Positions 16,173-23,957 of a stretch of 64,000 nt of DNA are shown here, in pieces; position 1 is the stretch's first letter, and every line of letters begins with the position of its first letter. The notes under the pieces were generated by a model. The model did no database searches and was not told the DNA's origin. It saw only the letters and a list, made by a program, of their open reading frames with translations. The stretch spans positions 62,001 to 126,000 of the forward strand of contig NZ_JAUZQF010000025.1 in NCBI RefSeq assembly GCF_030718205.1. Direction: 5' to 3'. This stretch comes from Nonomuraea turcica. Its GTDB lineage: Bacteria > Actinomycetota > Actinomycetes > Streptosporangiales > Streptosporangiaceae. Position numbers and translations under genes: made by a program.

Positions 16173-16896
16173 GGTCACCGGCCAGGTGGCGCCAGTAGGG
16201 GATCTCGCCGCCGCCGTCCACCCGTACCTCCGCGCCCGTCACATAGGCGGGCGCGGACAGCCACAGGCACGCGCCGGCCACGTCCTCGGGCGTGGCCGGC
16301 CGACCTGCCGGGATCGCCTCGCCCATCCGGCCGTCCCCGTGCTCGCCGTAGTGGCCCGCCGCGCTCTCGGTGGCGGCCAGGCCCACGACGACCGTGTTGA
16401 CTCGCACGTCGGGAGCCCACTCGGCGGCCAGGCAGCGGGCCAGGTGGTGCAGTCCGGCCTTGGCGGCGCCGTACGCGGAGGTGCCGGGCGAGGGACGCGC
16501 GCCGCTGGAGCTGCCGATCATCACGATGGCCCCGCGGGCGGCGGCGAGCAGCGGGTAGGCGTACTGCGCGACCAGCAGCGGGGCCGTCAGGTTGAGCTCG
16601 ATGACGCGGGCGTGCAGGCGTGGCGAGGTGCCTTTCAGCGGCGCGTACGGCGAGCCGCCCGCGTTGTTGACCACCACGTCGAGCCGGTCGAACCCGGCCA
16701 CGAGCCGCTCGACGTCCTCGGGGACCCGCACGTCCGCCCGCACGAACCGGAACTCCTTGCCCGGAGGCGGCGTGCGGGCACAGACGGTCACCTCGGCTCC
16801 CGCCTCATGGAAGGCCCGCGCGATGCCCGCGCCGATGCCCTTGGTCCCGCCCGTCACCAGGACCGACTTGCCCGAGTAGTCGTAAGTCAGGGTCAC
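16162..16896 (-). CDS. Short-chain dehydrogenase of the steroid locus (Rv3549c position)
   Basis: A 244-residue SDR with GKSVLVTGGTKGIGAGIARAF (NAD(P) site), NNAGGSP, and the catalytic SSSGARPSPGTSAYGAAKAGLHHL with YxxxK. The C-terminus YVTGAEVRVDGGGEIPYWR is typical. It is divergent from echA20 across a 45-bp region with a KstR2-like box. Rv3549c holds the same place beside echA20-ipdA-ipdB-ipdC in M. tuberculosis, so a role in C/D-ring steroid catabolism is likely. I choose the GTG at 16896; the open frame from a TTG at 16917 would place the operator inside the gene. Its 3' end overlaps the hypothetical gene at 15744 by 11 bases. Confidence 0.82.
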   Translation of the reverse strand: MTLTYDYSGKSVLVTGGTKGIGAGIARAFHEAGAEVTVCARTPPPGKEFRFVRADVRVPEDVERLVAGFDRLDVVVNNAGGSPYAPLKGTSPRLHARVIELNLTAPLLVAQYAYPLLAAARGAIVMIGSSSGARPSPGTSAYGAAKAGLHHLARCLAAEWAPDVRVNTVVVGLAATESAAGHYGEHGDGRMGEAIPAGRPATPEDVAGACLWLSAPAYVTGAEVRVDGGGEIPYWRHLAGDLTG

Positions 16897-16912
16897 GGAT
16901 GCTAACGTACCA

Positions 16913-16926
16913 AGCAAGCGTTAGGT
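16913..16926. promoter_or_regulatory. KstR2-type operator between SDR and echA20
   Basis: AGCAAGCGTTAGGT matches AnCAAGnnCTTGnT with two mismatches in the right half-site. It sits in the 45-bp space between the divergent starts at 16896 and 16942 and could control both directions. Confidence 0.6.
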
Positions 16927-16941
16927 GAACCAGGGAGCGAG

Positions 16942-17670
16942 ATGGGGATCACGCTGCGGGCCGGGCCGATCGCCGAGGTCGTCGTCGACGTGCCGCCGGT
17001 GAACGCGTTGGCCGTGCGGGGCTGGGAGGAACTGGCCGAGGCCGTGCGGACGGCCGGGGACGACCCGGGGACCAGGGTGGTCGTGTTGCGGGCCGAGGGG
17101 CGCGGGTTCAACGCCGGAGTCGACATCAAGGAGCTGCGGGACTCCGTGGGACACGAGGCCCTGGTCGCGGTCAACCGGGCCTGCTACGCGGCGTTCGCGG
17201 CCGTCTACGAGTGCACGGTGCCGGTCGTGGCGGCGGTGCACGGGCACTGCCTGGGCGGCGGCGTCGGGCTGGCAGGGAACGCCGACATCGTGGTGGCCGC
17301 CGACGACGCCTACTTCGGGCTGCCCGAGGTGGACCGGGGCGCGCTGGGCGCGGCCACGCACCTGGCCAGGCTGGTGCCGCAGCACTTGATGCGGGCCATG
17401 GTCTACACCTGCAGAAATGTTTCCGCGGCCGAGTTGCACGCGTTCGGGTCGGTGCTGGAGGTCGCGCCGCGCGACAAGCTGCGGGACGTGGCGATGGAGG
17501 TGGCCGGGCAGATCGCGGCCAAGGACCCGTACGTCATCCGGCGGGCCAAGGAGTCGCTCAACGGCATCGACCCCGTGGACGTCAAGCGCAGCTACCGCTT
17601 CGAGCAGGGCTTCACCTTCGAGCTGAACCTCATGGGGGCAGGCGACCGGCACAGGGAGCGATTCACGTGA
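16942..17670 (+). CDS. echA20: Ring-opening enoyl-CoA hydratase-family hydrolase EchA20
   Basis: A 242-residue crotonase-fold enzyme. EchA20 opens ring D of the bicyclic HIEC-CoA intermediate in steroid catabolism, giving COCHEA-CoA. Features are PPVNALAVRGWEEL, the oxyanion segments GFNAGVDIKEL and HCLGGGVGLAGNADIVVAADDAYFGLPEVDRGALG, and the C-terminal ESLNGIDPVDVKRSYRFEQGFT typical of the Rv3550 group. GGGAG lies 5-9 bases before the ATG. Its last codons overlap the GTG of ipdA (GTGA). Divergent from the SDR gene and under a KstR2-like box. Confidence 0.9.
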   Translation: MGITLRAGPIAEVVVDVPPVNALAVRGWEELAEAVRTAGDDPGTRVVVLRAEGRGFNAGVDIKELRDSVGHEALVAVNRACYAAFAAVYECTVPVVAAVHGHCLGGGVGLAGNADIVVAADDAYFGLPEVDRGALGAATHLARLVPQHLMRAMVYTCRNVSAAELHAFGSVLEVAPRDKLRDVAMEVAGQIAAKDPYVIRRAKESLNGIDPVDVKRSYRFEQGFTFELNLMGAGDRHRERFT

Positions 17671-18461
17671 CGGCGGTTCGCGACAACAAGGTGATGTCCG
17701 CCGAGCAGGTCGCGGGCGCGCTGGAGAGCGGGATGACGGTCGGGATCGGCGGCTGGGGCTCGCGGCGCAAGCCCATGGCCCTGGTGTCGGCGCTCCTCCG
17801 CTCCCCCGTCCGTGATCTCACGATCGTGTCCTACGGCGGCCCGGACGTCGGCATGTTGTGCGCGGCCGGGAAGGTGCGCAAGGTCGTGGCCCCGTTCGTC
17901 ACGCTCGACACCATCCCGCTCGAGCCCCATTTCCGGCGGGCCAGGCAGGCGGGGGAAATCGAGTTCACCGAGTACGACGAGGGGATGTTCATGTTCGGGC
18001 TGCTGGCCGCGGCGCACCGGCTGCCGTTCCTGCCGACGCGGGCGGGCATGGGATCGGACGTGATGCGGGTCAACCCGGGGCTGCGGACGGTGCGGTCGCC
18101 GTACGAGGACGGGGAGGAGCTGGTCGCGGTCCCGGCGCTGACCATGGACGTGGCCTTGGTGCACCTGAACCGGGCCGACGCCCGGGGCAACGCCCAATAC
18201 CTGGGGCCGGACCCGTACTTCGACGACCTCTACGCGAAGGCGGCGGCGCGCTGCTACGTCTCGTGCGAACGTTTCGTGGACACCGCCGACCTGCTGAAGG
18301 AAGGGCCGGTGCAGTCGCTGCTGATCAGCCGGTCGATGGTGACGGGCGTGGTGGAGGCGCCTGGCGGGGCCGGGTTCACCTCGTGCGAGCCGGACTACGG
18401 GCGCGATGAGGAGCGGCAGCGGCGTTACGTGGAGACGGGTGTCGATGAGCAGCAGGGCTGA
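17667..18461 (+). CDS. ipdA: COCHEA-CoA hydrolase alpha subunit IpdA
   Basis: A 264-residue member of the class I CoA-transferase fold. IpdA and IpdB form a heteromer that hydrolyses the last steroid ring (COCHEA-CoA to MOODA-CoA) instead of transferring CoA. Typical segments are MTVGIGGWGSRRKPMALV, VSYGGPDVGMLCAAGKVRKVV, EFTEYDEGMFMFGL, RAGMGSDVM and ALVHLNRADARGNAQYLGPDPYFDD. The GTG overlaps the echA20 stop by four bases, and its end overlaps ipdB by 17 bases, so all are translationally coupled. The frame is open upstream through echA20, which is not coding. Confidence 0.9.
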   Translation: MTAVRDNKVMSAEQVAGALESGMTVGIGGWGSRRKPMALVSALLRSPVRDLTIVSYGGPDVGMLCAAGKVRKVVAPFVTLDTIPLEPHFRRARQAGEIEFTEYDEGMFMFGLLAAAHRLPFLPTRAGMGSDVMRVNPGLRTVRSPYEDGEELVAVPALTMDVALVHLNRADARGNAQYLGPDPYFDDLYAKAAARCYVSCERFVDTADLLKEGPVQSLLISRSMVTGVVEAPGGAGFTSCEPDYGRDEERQRRYVETGVDEQQG

Positions 18462-19167
18462 TGTCTGCGTGGTGGCGTGCGCGGAGGCGTTCAGGGGCGA
18501 CGGGGAGATCCTGGCGGCCGGGATCGGCGGGGCGGTCACGGTGCTGGGGGCGCGGCTGGCGCGGCTGACGTTCGAGCCTGATCTGCTCACGAACGACGGC
18601 GTCTGCCTGCTCACGGGGGACGTGCCCGCGCTGGGCCGGGCGGCCGAGGTGGTCGAAGGCTGGCTGCCGTTCAGGGAGCACCTGTGGCTGGTGCTGAACG
18701 GGCGGCGGCACGTCATGCTCGGCGCGAGCCAGATCGACCGGTACGGCAACACGAACATCTCCTGCATCGGCGACTGGGCACGGCCCAAGACGCAGTTGCT
18801 GGGGGTACGGGGGGCGCCCGGGAACACGCGGTGCGACCCGACGAGCTACTGGATCCCCCGTCACAGCCCTCGGGTCTTCGTCCCGAAGGTGGACATGGTG
18901 AGCGGCCTCGGGACCGACCGCGGGGCCTTCGAGCTGCGCCGCGTCGTGACGAACCTGGCCGTGCTGGACTTCCGCACCCCTGACGGGTCGATGCGGCTCG
19001 CGTCCGTGCATCCCGGGGTGACGGTCGATGACGTGGTGGCCGCGACCGGCTTCGACCTCGTGATCGACGCGGATGTCCCCGTGACGCGGGAGCCGGAGCC
19101 CGAGGAGCTGCGGGTCCTGGACCTGCTCGACCCCTCCCGGAGCCGCGACCGCGAGGCGGCGGCGTGA
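18445..19167 (+). CDS. ipdB: COCHEA-CoA hydrolase beta subunit IpdB
   Basis: A 240-residue CoA-transferase-fold protein, the partner of IpdA in opening steroid ring C. The N-terminus MSSRADVCVVACAEAFRGDG matches IpdB homologues and fixes the start at the ATG at 18445, not the upstream ATG at 18406. Other family stretches are GARLARLTFEPDLLTNDG, HVMLGASQIDRYGNTNISCIGDW and FVPKVDMVSGLG. It overlaps ipdA by 17 bases and ipdC by four. Confidence 0.9.
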   Translation: MSSRADVCVVACAEAFRGDGEILAAGIGGAVTVLGARLARLTFEPDLLTNDGVCLLTGDVPALGRAAEVVEGWLPFREHLWLVLNGRRHVMLGASQIDRYGNTNISCIGDWARPKTQLLGVRGAPGNTRCDPTSYWIPRHSPRVFVPKVDMVSGLGTDRGAFELRRVVTNLAVLDFRTPDGSMRLASVHPGVTVDDVVAATGFDLVIDADVPVTREPEPEELRVLDLLDPSRSRDREAAA

Positions 19168-20195
19168 GGACCGCGCTGACGTCCCTGGTCGGCTGCCGGT
19201 ATCCGATCGTGCAGACCGGAATGGGGTACGTCGCGGGCGCGCGACTGGCAGCGGCCGCCTCGCAGGCCGGCGGTCTGGGGGTGATCGGCGCCGCCACCAT
19301 GTCGGTCGCCGAGATGACCGAGGCCATCCGGCGGGTGAAGGAGCGCACGGACGCGCCGTTCGGGGTCAACATCCGCTCCGACGCCGACGACGCGGCCGAG
19401 CGGGTGGACGTGATGGTGCGGGAGGGCGTGCGGGTGGCGTCGTTCGCCCAGGCGCCCAGGCGGGACCTGATCGCCCGCCTCAAGGACGCCGGGGTGGTGA
19501 CGATCCCCTCCGTGGGAGCTCGCCGGCATGCGGAGAAGGTGGCCGCATGGGGCGTGGACGCGGTCATCGTGCAGGGTGGCGAGGGCGGCGGCCACACCGG
19601 CCCGGTCGCCACCACCCTGCTCCTCCCCCAGGTCGTGGACGCGGTGGACATCCCGGTGATCGCGGCCGGCGGCTTCTTCGACGGGCGGGGGCTGGCGGCG
19701 GCGCTGGCGTACGGGGCCTGCGGGATCGCCATGGGCACCCGGTTCCTGCTGACCAGCGACTCGCCGGTGCCCGACGAGGTGAAGAAGGTCTACCTGGCGG
19801 CGCGCGAGACCGTGGTGACGACCAAGGTGGACGGGGTGCCGCATCGGGTGCTCAGCACCCCGTTCGTGGCCTCGCTCGAACGCTCCCGTCTGGCCAGGGC
19901 CGTGGTGAACGGGGCCAGGTTCAAGCGGCTGTCCGGGCTGTCATGGGCGGCGCTGATCCGCGAAGGCCGCCGGATGCGGCGCGGGCGGGAGCTGACCTGG
20001 GCCCAGGTGCTGCAGGCGGCGAACACGCCGGTGCTGCTGCGGGCGGCCATGGTGGAGGGGCGGGCGGATCTGGGCGTGATGGCGTCGGGCCAAGTAGTGG
20101 GCGTGATCGACGACCTGCCTTCATGCCGGGAGCTGATCGAGCGCATCATGGCGGAGGCCGACGCCACCCTGTCCCGCCTGACGCCGGACAGCTGA
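19164..20195 (+). CDS. ipdC: Flavin-dependent oxidoreductase IpdC
   Basis: A 343-residue TIM-barrel flavoprotein of the nitronate-monooxygenase/enoyl reductase superfamily. IpdC prepares the HIP-CoA intermediate for ring opening by EchA20 and IpdAB. Motifs include the N-terminal YPIVQTGMGYVAGARLAAAASQAGGLGVIGA, VQGGEGGGHTG near residue 134 (catalytic His in nitronate monooxygenases), VIAAGGFFDGRGLAAALAYGACGIAMGTRFLLT for FMN phosphate binding, and RMRRGRELTWAQVLQA. It is the last gene of the echA20-ipdABC operon and starts with a GTGA overlap. Confidence 0.9.
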   Translation: MRTALTSLVGCRYPIVQTGMGYVAGARLAAAASQAGGLGVIGAATMSVAEMTEAIRRVKERTDAPFGVNIRSDADDAAERVDVMVREGVRVASFAQAPRRDLIARLKDAGVVTIPSVGARRHAEKVAAWGVDAVIVQGGEGGGHTGPVATTLLLPQVVDAVDIPVIAAGGFFDGRGLAAALAYGACGIAMGTRFLLTSDSPVPDEVKKVYLAARETVVTTKVDGVPHRVLSTPFVASLERSRLARAVVNGARFKRLSGLSWAALIREGRRMRRGRELTWAQVLQAANTPVLLRAAMVEGRADLGVMASGQVVGVIDDLPSCRELIERIMAEADATLSRLTPDS

Positions 20196-20296
20196 GCCAG
20201 CGAATTGCCGCCTCATCACCCGATCCAGCCGCTTGTGGAGAAAGGCCAGCTCAACGGACCTGCCTTTGAAACCGAGCCCTGCCACCTGGACAGCTC

Positions 20297-20340
20297 CTAC
20301 GTAGATTGAATCTACGTAGATGAAATCTACATAGGCAGAG
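20297..20340. repeat. Three 15-bp iterons with TACGTA core
   Basis: Three tandem units begin CTACGTAGAT, CTACGTAGAT and CTACATAGGC, with TACGTA/TACGTA/TACATA cores at 20298, 20313 and 20328, an exact 15-base period. TCTACGTAGA in the middle is a perfect palindrome. The array lies in the 207-base space between the converging ipdC and pentapeptide genes, where no promoter is needed. It looks like a multimeric protein-binding site, for example an operator or remnant of a toxin-antitoxin or plasmid control region. The rest of 20196-20402 shows no supported gene. Confidence 0.65.
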
Positions 20341-20402
20341 CGGCGGGTGGTGAACGGCTCGATCTCGATCGCGGCACGTCGGCGGGCGACGTACGCCGCG
20401 AC

Positions 20403-21086
20403 TCAGAGCACGGTGATGCCGCGGGCGGCGAGGATGGCGTTGGCCTGGGTCTGGTTGATGATGGCGCCGGCGAAGGCCCGCAGCTTGGCGTCGTCCGGCT
20501 GCCCCAGGTCGGCGCCCCGCAAGTCCGCCTTGGCGAATTTCGTGTTCAGCAGACGCGTCCCGATGAAGCGGCAGTCGCTGAAGGCGGCCTCCGTGAAGTC
20601 GCACCCCGACAGGTCGGCGTCGTCGAAACGCACGCCCTCGATGGCCTCGCCGCGCAGCGAGCAACCGCCCAGATTGGCCAGGGTCAGGTTGGAGCGGGCG
20701 ATCTTGAAGCCGGTGCCACGGGACGCCGTCAGGGAGGCGCCGATCATGCGGCACCCGGTGAACGAGACGTCCGTCAGCAGCGCCCCGCCGAACTGCGCCG
20801 ACGACAGGTCCACGTCCGTGAACGTCACGTCGATGAGGTCGGCGTCGTTGAACCGGGTCCGCATCCCGCCGCCGCCCGTGAACGCCGCCCCGTCCAGGTC
20901 GGCCTTGCGGAAGTCGGTCTGCTCCAGGACACAGGACTCGAACCGGGCCCCCGCCAGCGAGGCGCCCCACAGGTCGGTCTCGGTGAGGTCGCAGTCGCGG
21001 AAGACGTGCGGCTCGTCGGGCGGGAGGCGGTCGGCCAGCGCTTTGTGTGAGAGGTCCTCGCCGTCGAAGTTCACGGTGTCACACAC
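20403..21086 (-). CDS. Pentapeptide repeat protein
   Basis: A 227-residue protein made largely of A(D/N)LXX-type pentapeptide repeats from about residue 30 to 200. Examples are ETDLWGASLAGARFESCVLEQ, ADLDGAAF and ADLRGADL. It should form a right-handed quadrilateral beta-helix. Such proteins can mimic DNA (gyrase protection) or serve as scaffolds; no specific role can be read here. There is no signal peptide. The start overlaps the end of the GH3 gene by 8 bases, so the two are one operon read from the GH3 promoter. Confidence 0.85.
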   Translation of the reverse strand: MCDTVNFDGEDLSHKALADRLPPDEPHVFRDCDLTETDLWGASLAGARFESCVLEQTDFRKADLDGAAFTGGGGMRTRFNDADLIDVTFTDVDLSSAQFGGALLTDVSFTGCRMIGASLTASRGTGFKIARSNLTLANLGGCSLRGEAIEGVRFDDADLSGCDFTEAAFSDCRFIGTRLLNTKFAKADLRGADLGQPDDAKLRAFAGAIINQTQANAILAARGITVL

Positions 21087-22563
21087 TACCGGTCAGCACC
21101 TCGGCCGCCGCCTGCCCGCAGACCCGCGCGGAGCCGTACGTGGCGATGTGGACGGCGCCCAGGTCCGACCGGGCGGGCAGGCCCATTTCGACCACGACCG
21201 CGTCCGGGCGGGCGCTGAGGAGGTGCCGCAGGGCCTCGGCCTGCCAGGCGTAGCGGTGCGCGTCGCGTACCACGATCACCAGAGGGCGGAAGACGGCCTC
21301 GCCGATCAGGCGCTCAAGCGCGGCGCCGGTCGCCTCGCCGGCCGCGAGGCGGGTGACCGTGGTGCCGGGCAGCAGGCGGGTGAGGGGCTCGCCGACGCCC
21401 CAGGGGGTGCCCTTGTCGATGGCCAGGTTCATCTCCGGGGCCAGTTCGACCACGTACGGGGCCGAGGACAGGGGCAGGATCGGGGCCGTGGAGCGGCGGG
21501 TGATGCGGATGGCGCGGCGGGCGGCTGTGAGGCCGAGGTAGCCGTTCTCGTGCCCTTGTGCCTGGCTGCCCGAGGAGGTGGCCCAGGCGGCCAGCTCGCG
21601 GACCCGGCGAGCGGCGTCGGCCAGCCGCTCCTCGGGCAGCAGTCCTTCGGTCACCGCGGCGGCGATGGCGTCGCGGACCTCGACGGCGACGGCCTCGTCG
21701 GCCCGCTCCCCGCCGATGCAGATCGCGTCGGCTCCGGCGGCGATGGCGCGGGCGGAGGCGCCCCCGATCCCGTACGCCCCCGACACCGCGGCCATCTCGA
21801 TGCCATCCGTGATGATCATCCCGTCGTAGCCCAGCTCCTCACGGAGCAGCCCCGTGAGGACCTTGGGGCTGAGCGTGGCGGGCAACTCGGCGTCGTACGA
21901 GGGCACCAGGAGGTGGCCGGTCATGACGGCCTTGACGCCCTCCTTGATCGCCTCGCGAAAAGGGACCAGCGCGGCCTCGATCCCGTCGCCGGCCACCACG
22001 GGCACGCCGTGGTGGGAGTCGATGGAGGTGTCCCCGTGCCCGGGGAAGTGCTTGGCGCAGGCGGCGACGCCGGCCGACTGCAGGCCGCGGACGAACGCCC
22101 GGGTGTGCCGGGCGACCAGGACCGGGTCGGCGCCGAACGCCCGCAGGCCGATGACCGGGTTGTCCGGGTTGGAGTTCACATCCGCCGAGGGGGCGAAGTC
22201 GATTGTGATGCCGGCCCTGGCCAGGTCGCCGCCGAGGTCCCGGGCGACGGCCTCGGTCAGGCCCACGTCGTCCACGACGCCGAGCGCGTACCCGCCGGGG
22301 CGGCTGCTGCCGGTGGCCACCTCCAGTCTGGTGACCTCGCCGGACTCCTCGTCCGTGCCGACGAGCACCGAGGGGTTCTCGGCACGCAGCTCGGCGGTCA
22401 GCCGGACCACCTGGCCGGGGCCGGCGATGTTGCGGGAGAACAGCACCACGCCCGCCAGCCCGTCGCCGAGTCTGCGACGGAGCCAGTCGGGGGGCGTCCG
22501 TCCCGCGAAACCGGGGAAGAGGACGGCGTCGGCGAGGCGAAGCAGGTCACCGCTCTGGGGCAT
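21079..22563 (-). CDS. Glycoside hydrolase family 3 protein (NagZ-like beta-N-acetylglucosaminidase)
   Basis: A 494-residue GH3 enzyme, probably cytosolic. VGTDEESGEVTRL starts the barrel substrate site. KHFPGHGDTSIDSHHG (residues 171-186) is the signature of the NagZ/beta-N-acetylglucosaminidase branch, with its Asp/His acid-base dyad. Asp253 in MIITDGIEM is the expected nucleophile. A C-terminal alpha/beta domain follows (residues 330-494). It likely releases GlcNAc from cell-wall or chitin fragments. There is no signal peptide and no clear Shine-Dalgarno. A perfect palindrome sits 12-30 bases upstream and probably controls it. Confidence 0.87.
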   Translation of the reverse strand: MPQSGDLLRLADAVLFPGFAGRTPPDWLRRRLGDGLAGVVLFSRNIAGPGQVVRLTAELRAENPSVLVGTDEESGEVTRLEVATGSSRPGGYALGVVDDVGLTEAVARDLGGDLARAGITIDFAPSADVNSNPDNPVIGLRAFGADPVLVARHTRAFVRGLQSAGVAACAKHFPGHGDTSIDSHHGVPVVAGDGIEAALVPFREAIKEGVKAVMTGHLLVPSYDAELPATLSPKVLTGLLREELGYDGMIITDGIEMAAVSGAYGIGGASARAIAAGADAICIGGERADEAVAVEVRDAIAAAVTEGLLPEERLADAARRVRELAAWATSSGSQAQGHENGYLGLTAARRAIRITRRSTAPILPLSSAPYVVELAPEMNLAIDKGTPWGVGEPLTRLLPGTTVTRLAAGEATGAALERLIGEAVFRPLVIVVRDAHRYAWQAEALRHLLSARPDAVVVEMGLPARSDLGAVHIATYGSARVCGQAAAEVLTGSV

Positions 22564-22574
22564 GCCCGCAATCT

Positions 22575-22593
22575 AATAGGAAAGTTTCCTATT
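22575..22593. promoter_or_regulatory. Perfect 19-bp palindrome upstream of the GH3 gene
   Basis: AATAGGAAA-G-TTTCCTATT is a perfect 9-1-9 palindrome between the GH3 start (22563) and the end of phoD, overlapping the last phoD codons. The AGGAAAnTTTCCT core resembles operators of ROK/NagC-type sugar regulators. It is a likely repressor site for the GH3-pentapeptide operon. Confidence 0.7.
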
Positions 22594-23953
22594 TGCTAGA
22601 GGTATTTTCTGACGTCAACCCATCTCCCTTGGTGAGGAACTCCGCCACGGTCCGTATCGGTGCCCCTCTCCTGTCCACGAAGTCCACCGCACGCACCGCC
22701 ACCCGCAGCTCGTCGGGGCCGGCCACGCAGGACAGATAGCCCCGGCGATCGTCGAAGAACTTCAGATGGGGGTTCGCGGCGAGCACTGCGGGACCGTCGG
22801 TCTGCGGCGGCCGGCTGCTGATCGAGCTGCCCACGAACTCCACCCCCACCGTGGCCGAGGCCGGATCGAGGAAGTCCGCCTTGAGCTCGCCCGCCCAGAA
22901 GTTGTGCACGTCCCCGCTGAAGACGACCAGCCCGGATGCGCTCGCGGCCAGGATGCGGGCGCGCTCGGCCTGGTGACCGTCCCAGGAGTCCGGGCGCAGG
23001 TTGGGCGGCGGGCCTGGGACGAAGCGGCGGGCGAAGAACAGCGGCTGCACCAGCACCCGCCACCTGACCGGACTGGTGAGCAGCCGGGACATCAGCCATT
23101 GCTCCTGTGCGGCGCCGAGCATGCTGCCGGCGTCGCGATGCTGGCGGACGTCCAGGACCATGAAGTCGGCGACCAGCCCGTACGTCCGCCGCCGGTACAT
23201 CTGCAGGTGCCCGTCCTGGGGCCGCACCCTGAGCGGCTGGTTCTCGTAGTAGGCCTGGTAGGCGGCGCCCCTGCGGCGCAGGAACGGGGCCGACCCGTCG
23301 CCCCTGCCCCGGTAGTTGTCGAGCACCTCGTGATCGTCCCAGGTGGGCACCCAGGGCGCGGCGGCGTGCGCGGCCTGCAGGTCGGGGTCGGTCCGGTAGC
23401 GGGCGTAGCGCAGGCGATACTCGTGCAACCTGCTGATCTCACCAGGCACCGGCCCCAGCGGCCGCACGACGGTGGCGGCCTGGCGCGACTCGTAGATGTA
23501 GTCGCCGACGTGGAAGACGACGTCGGGCCGCTCCTCGGCCAGATGCCGGTACGCGGTGTAGAAGCCGTGCTCATACCGCTGGCAGTTGACGATCGCGAAC
23601 CGCACGGGCCGCGCCGCGGCCGGGTCGTCCGCGGTCCTGGTGCGCCCGACGGGGCTCAGGTTGCCGCCCGCCCTGAACCGGTAGAAGTAGTCGGCGCCCG
23701 GCTTGAGCCCGGCCACCCTGACGTGCACGCTGTGCGCCCAGGTCGGCAGCGCCTGGAGCGTCCCCTGGCGCAGGCCCTGGGTGAACCGTTCGTCCTCGGC
23801 GAGTTGCCAGCGCACCTCGACGGCCCGCGGAGCCATGCCGCCGGGCCGCAGGGGGTCGGCGTTGAGTGGATCGACGGCTAAGCGGGTCCAGAGGACCACG
23901 CCGTCGGGCATCGGCTCCCCGGAGGCGACACCTAGGGTGAACGGGTTTGCCAT
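22589..23953 (-). CDS. phoD: PhoD-like alkaline phosphatase D without signal peptide
   Basis: A 454-residue member of the PhoD phosphodiesterase/phosphatase family. It starts MANPFTLGVASGEP, which is where the mature PhoD fold normally begins. Metal-site motifs are FAIVNCQRYEHGFY, VVFHVGDYIYE, WVPTWDDHEVLDN and LVVFSGDVHNFW. Unlike typical PhoD it has no Tat signal; even the longer GTG start at 23971 adds only MRHHDG. It is therefore either cytosolic or a truncated version. It follows fadA6 with a 4-base gap, so it may be read from the KstR2-controlled promoter. Confidence 0.85.
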   Translation of the reverse strand: MANPFTLGVASGEPMPDGVVLWTRLAVDPLNADPLRPGGMAPRAVEVRWQLAEDERFTQGLRQGTLQALPTWAHSVHVRVAGLKPGADYFYRFRAGGNLSPVGRTRTADDPAAARPVRFAIVNCQRYEHGFYTAYRHLAEERPDVVFHVGDYIYESRQAATVVRPLGPVPGEISRLHEYRLRYARYRTDPDLQAAHAAAPWVPTWDDHEVLDNYRGRGDGSAPFLRRRGAAYQAYYENQPLRVRPQDGHLQMYRRRTYGLVADFMVLDVRQHRDAGSMLGAAQEQWLMSRLLTSPVRWRVLVQPLFFARRFVPGPPPNLRPDSWDGHQAERARILAASASGLVVFSGDVHNFWAGELKADFLDPASATVGVEFVGSSISSRPPQTDGPAVLAANPHLKFFDDRRGYLSCVAGPDELRVAVRAVDFVDRRGAPIRTVAEFLTKGDGLTSENTSSK

Positions 23954-23957
23954 ACCG

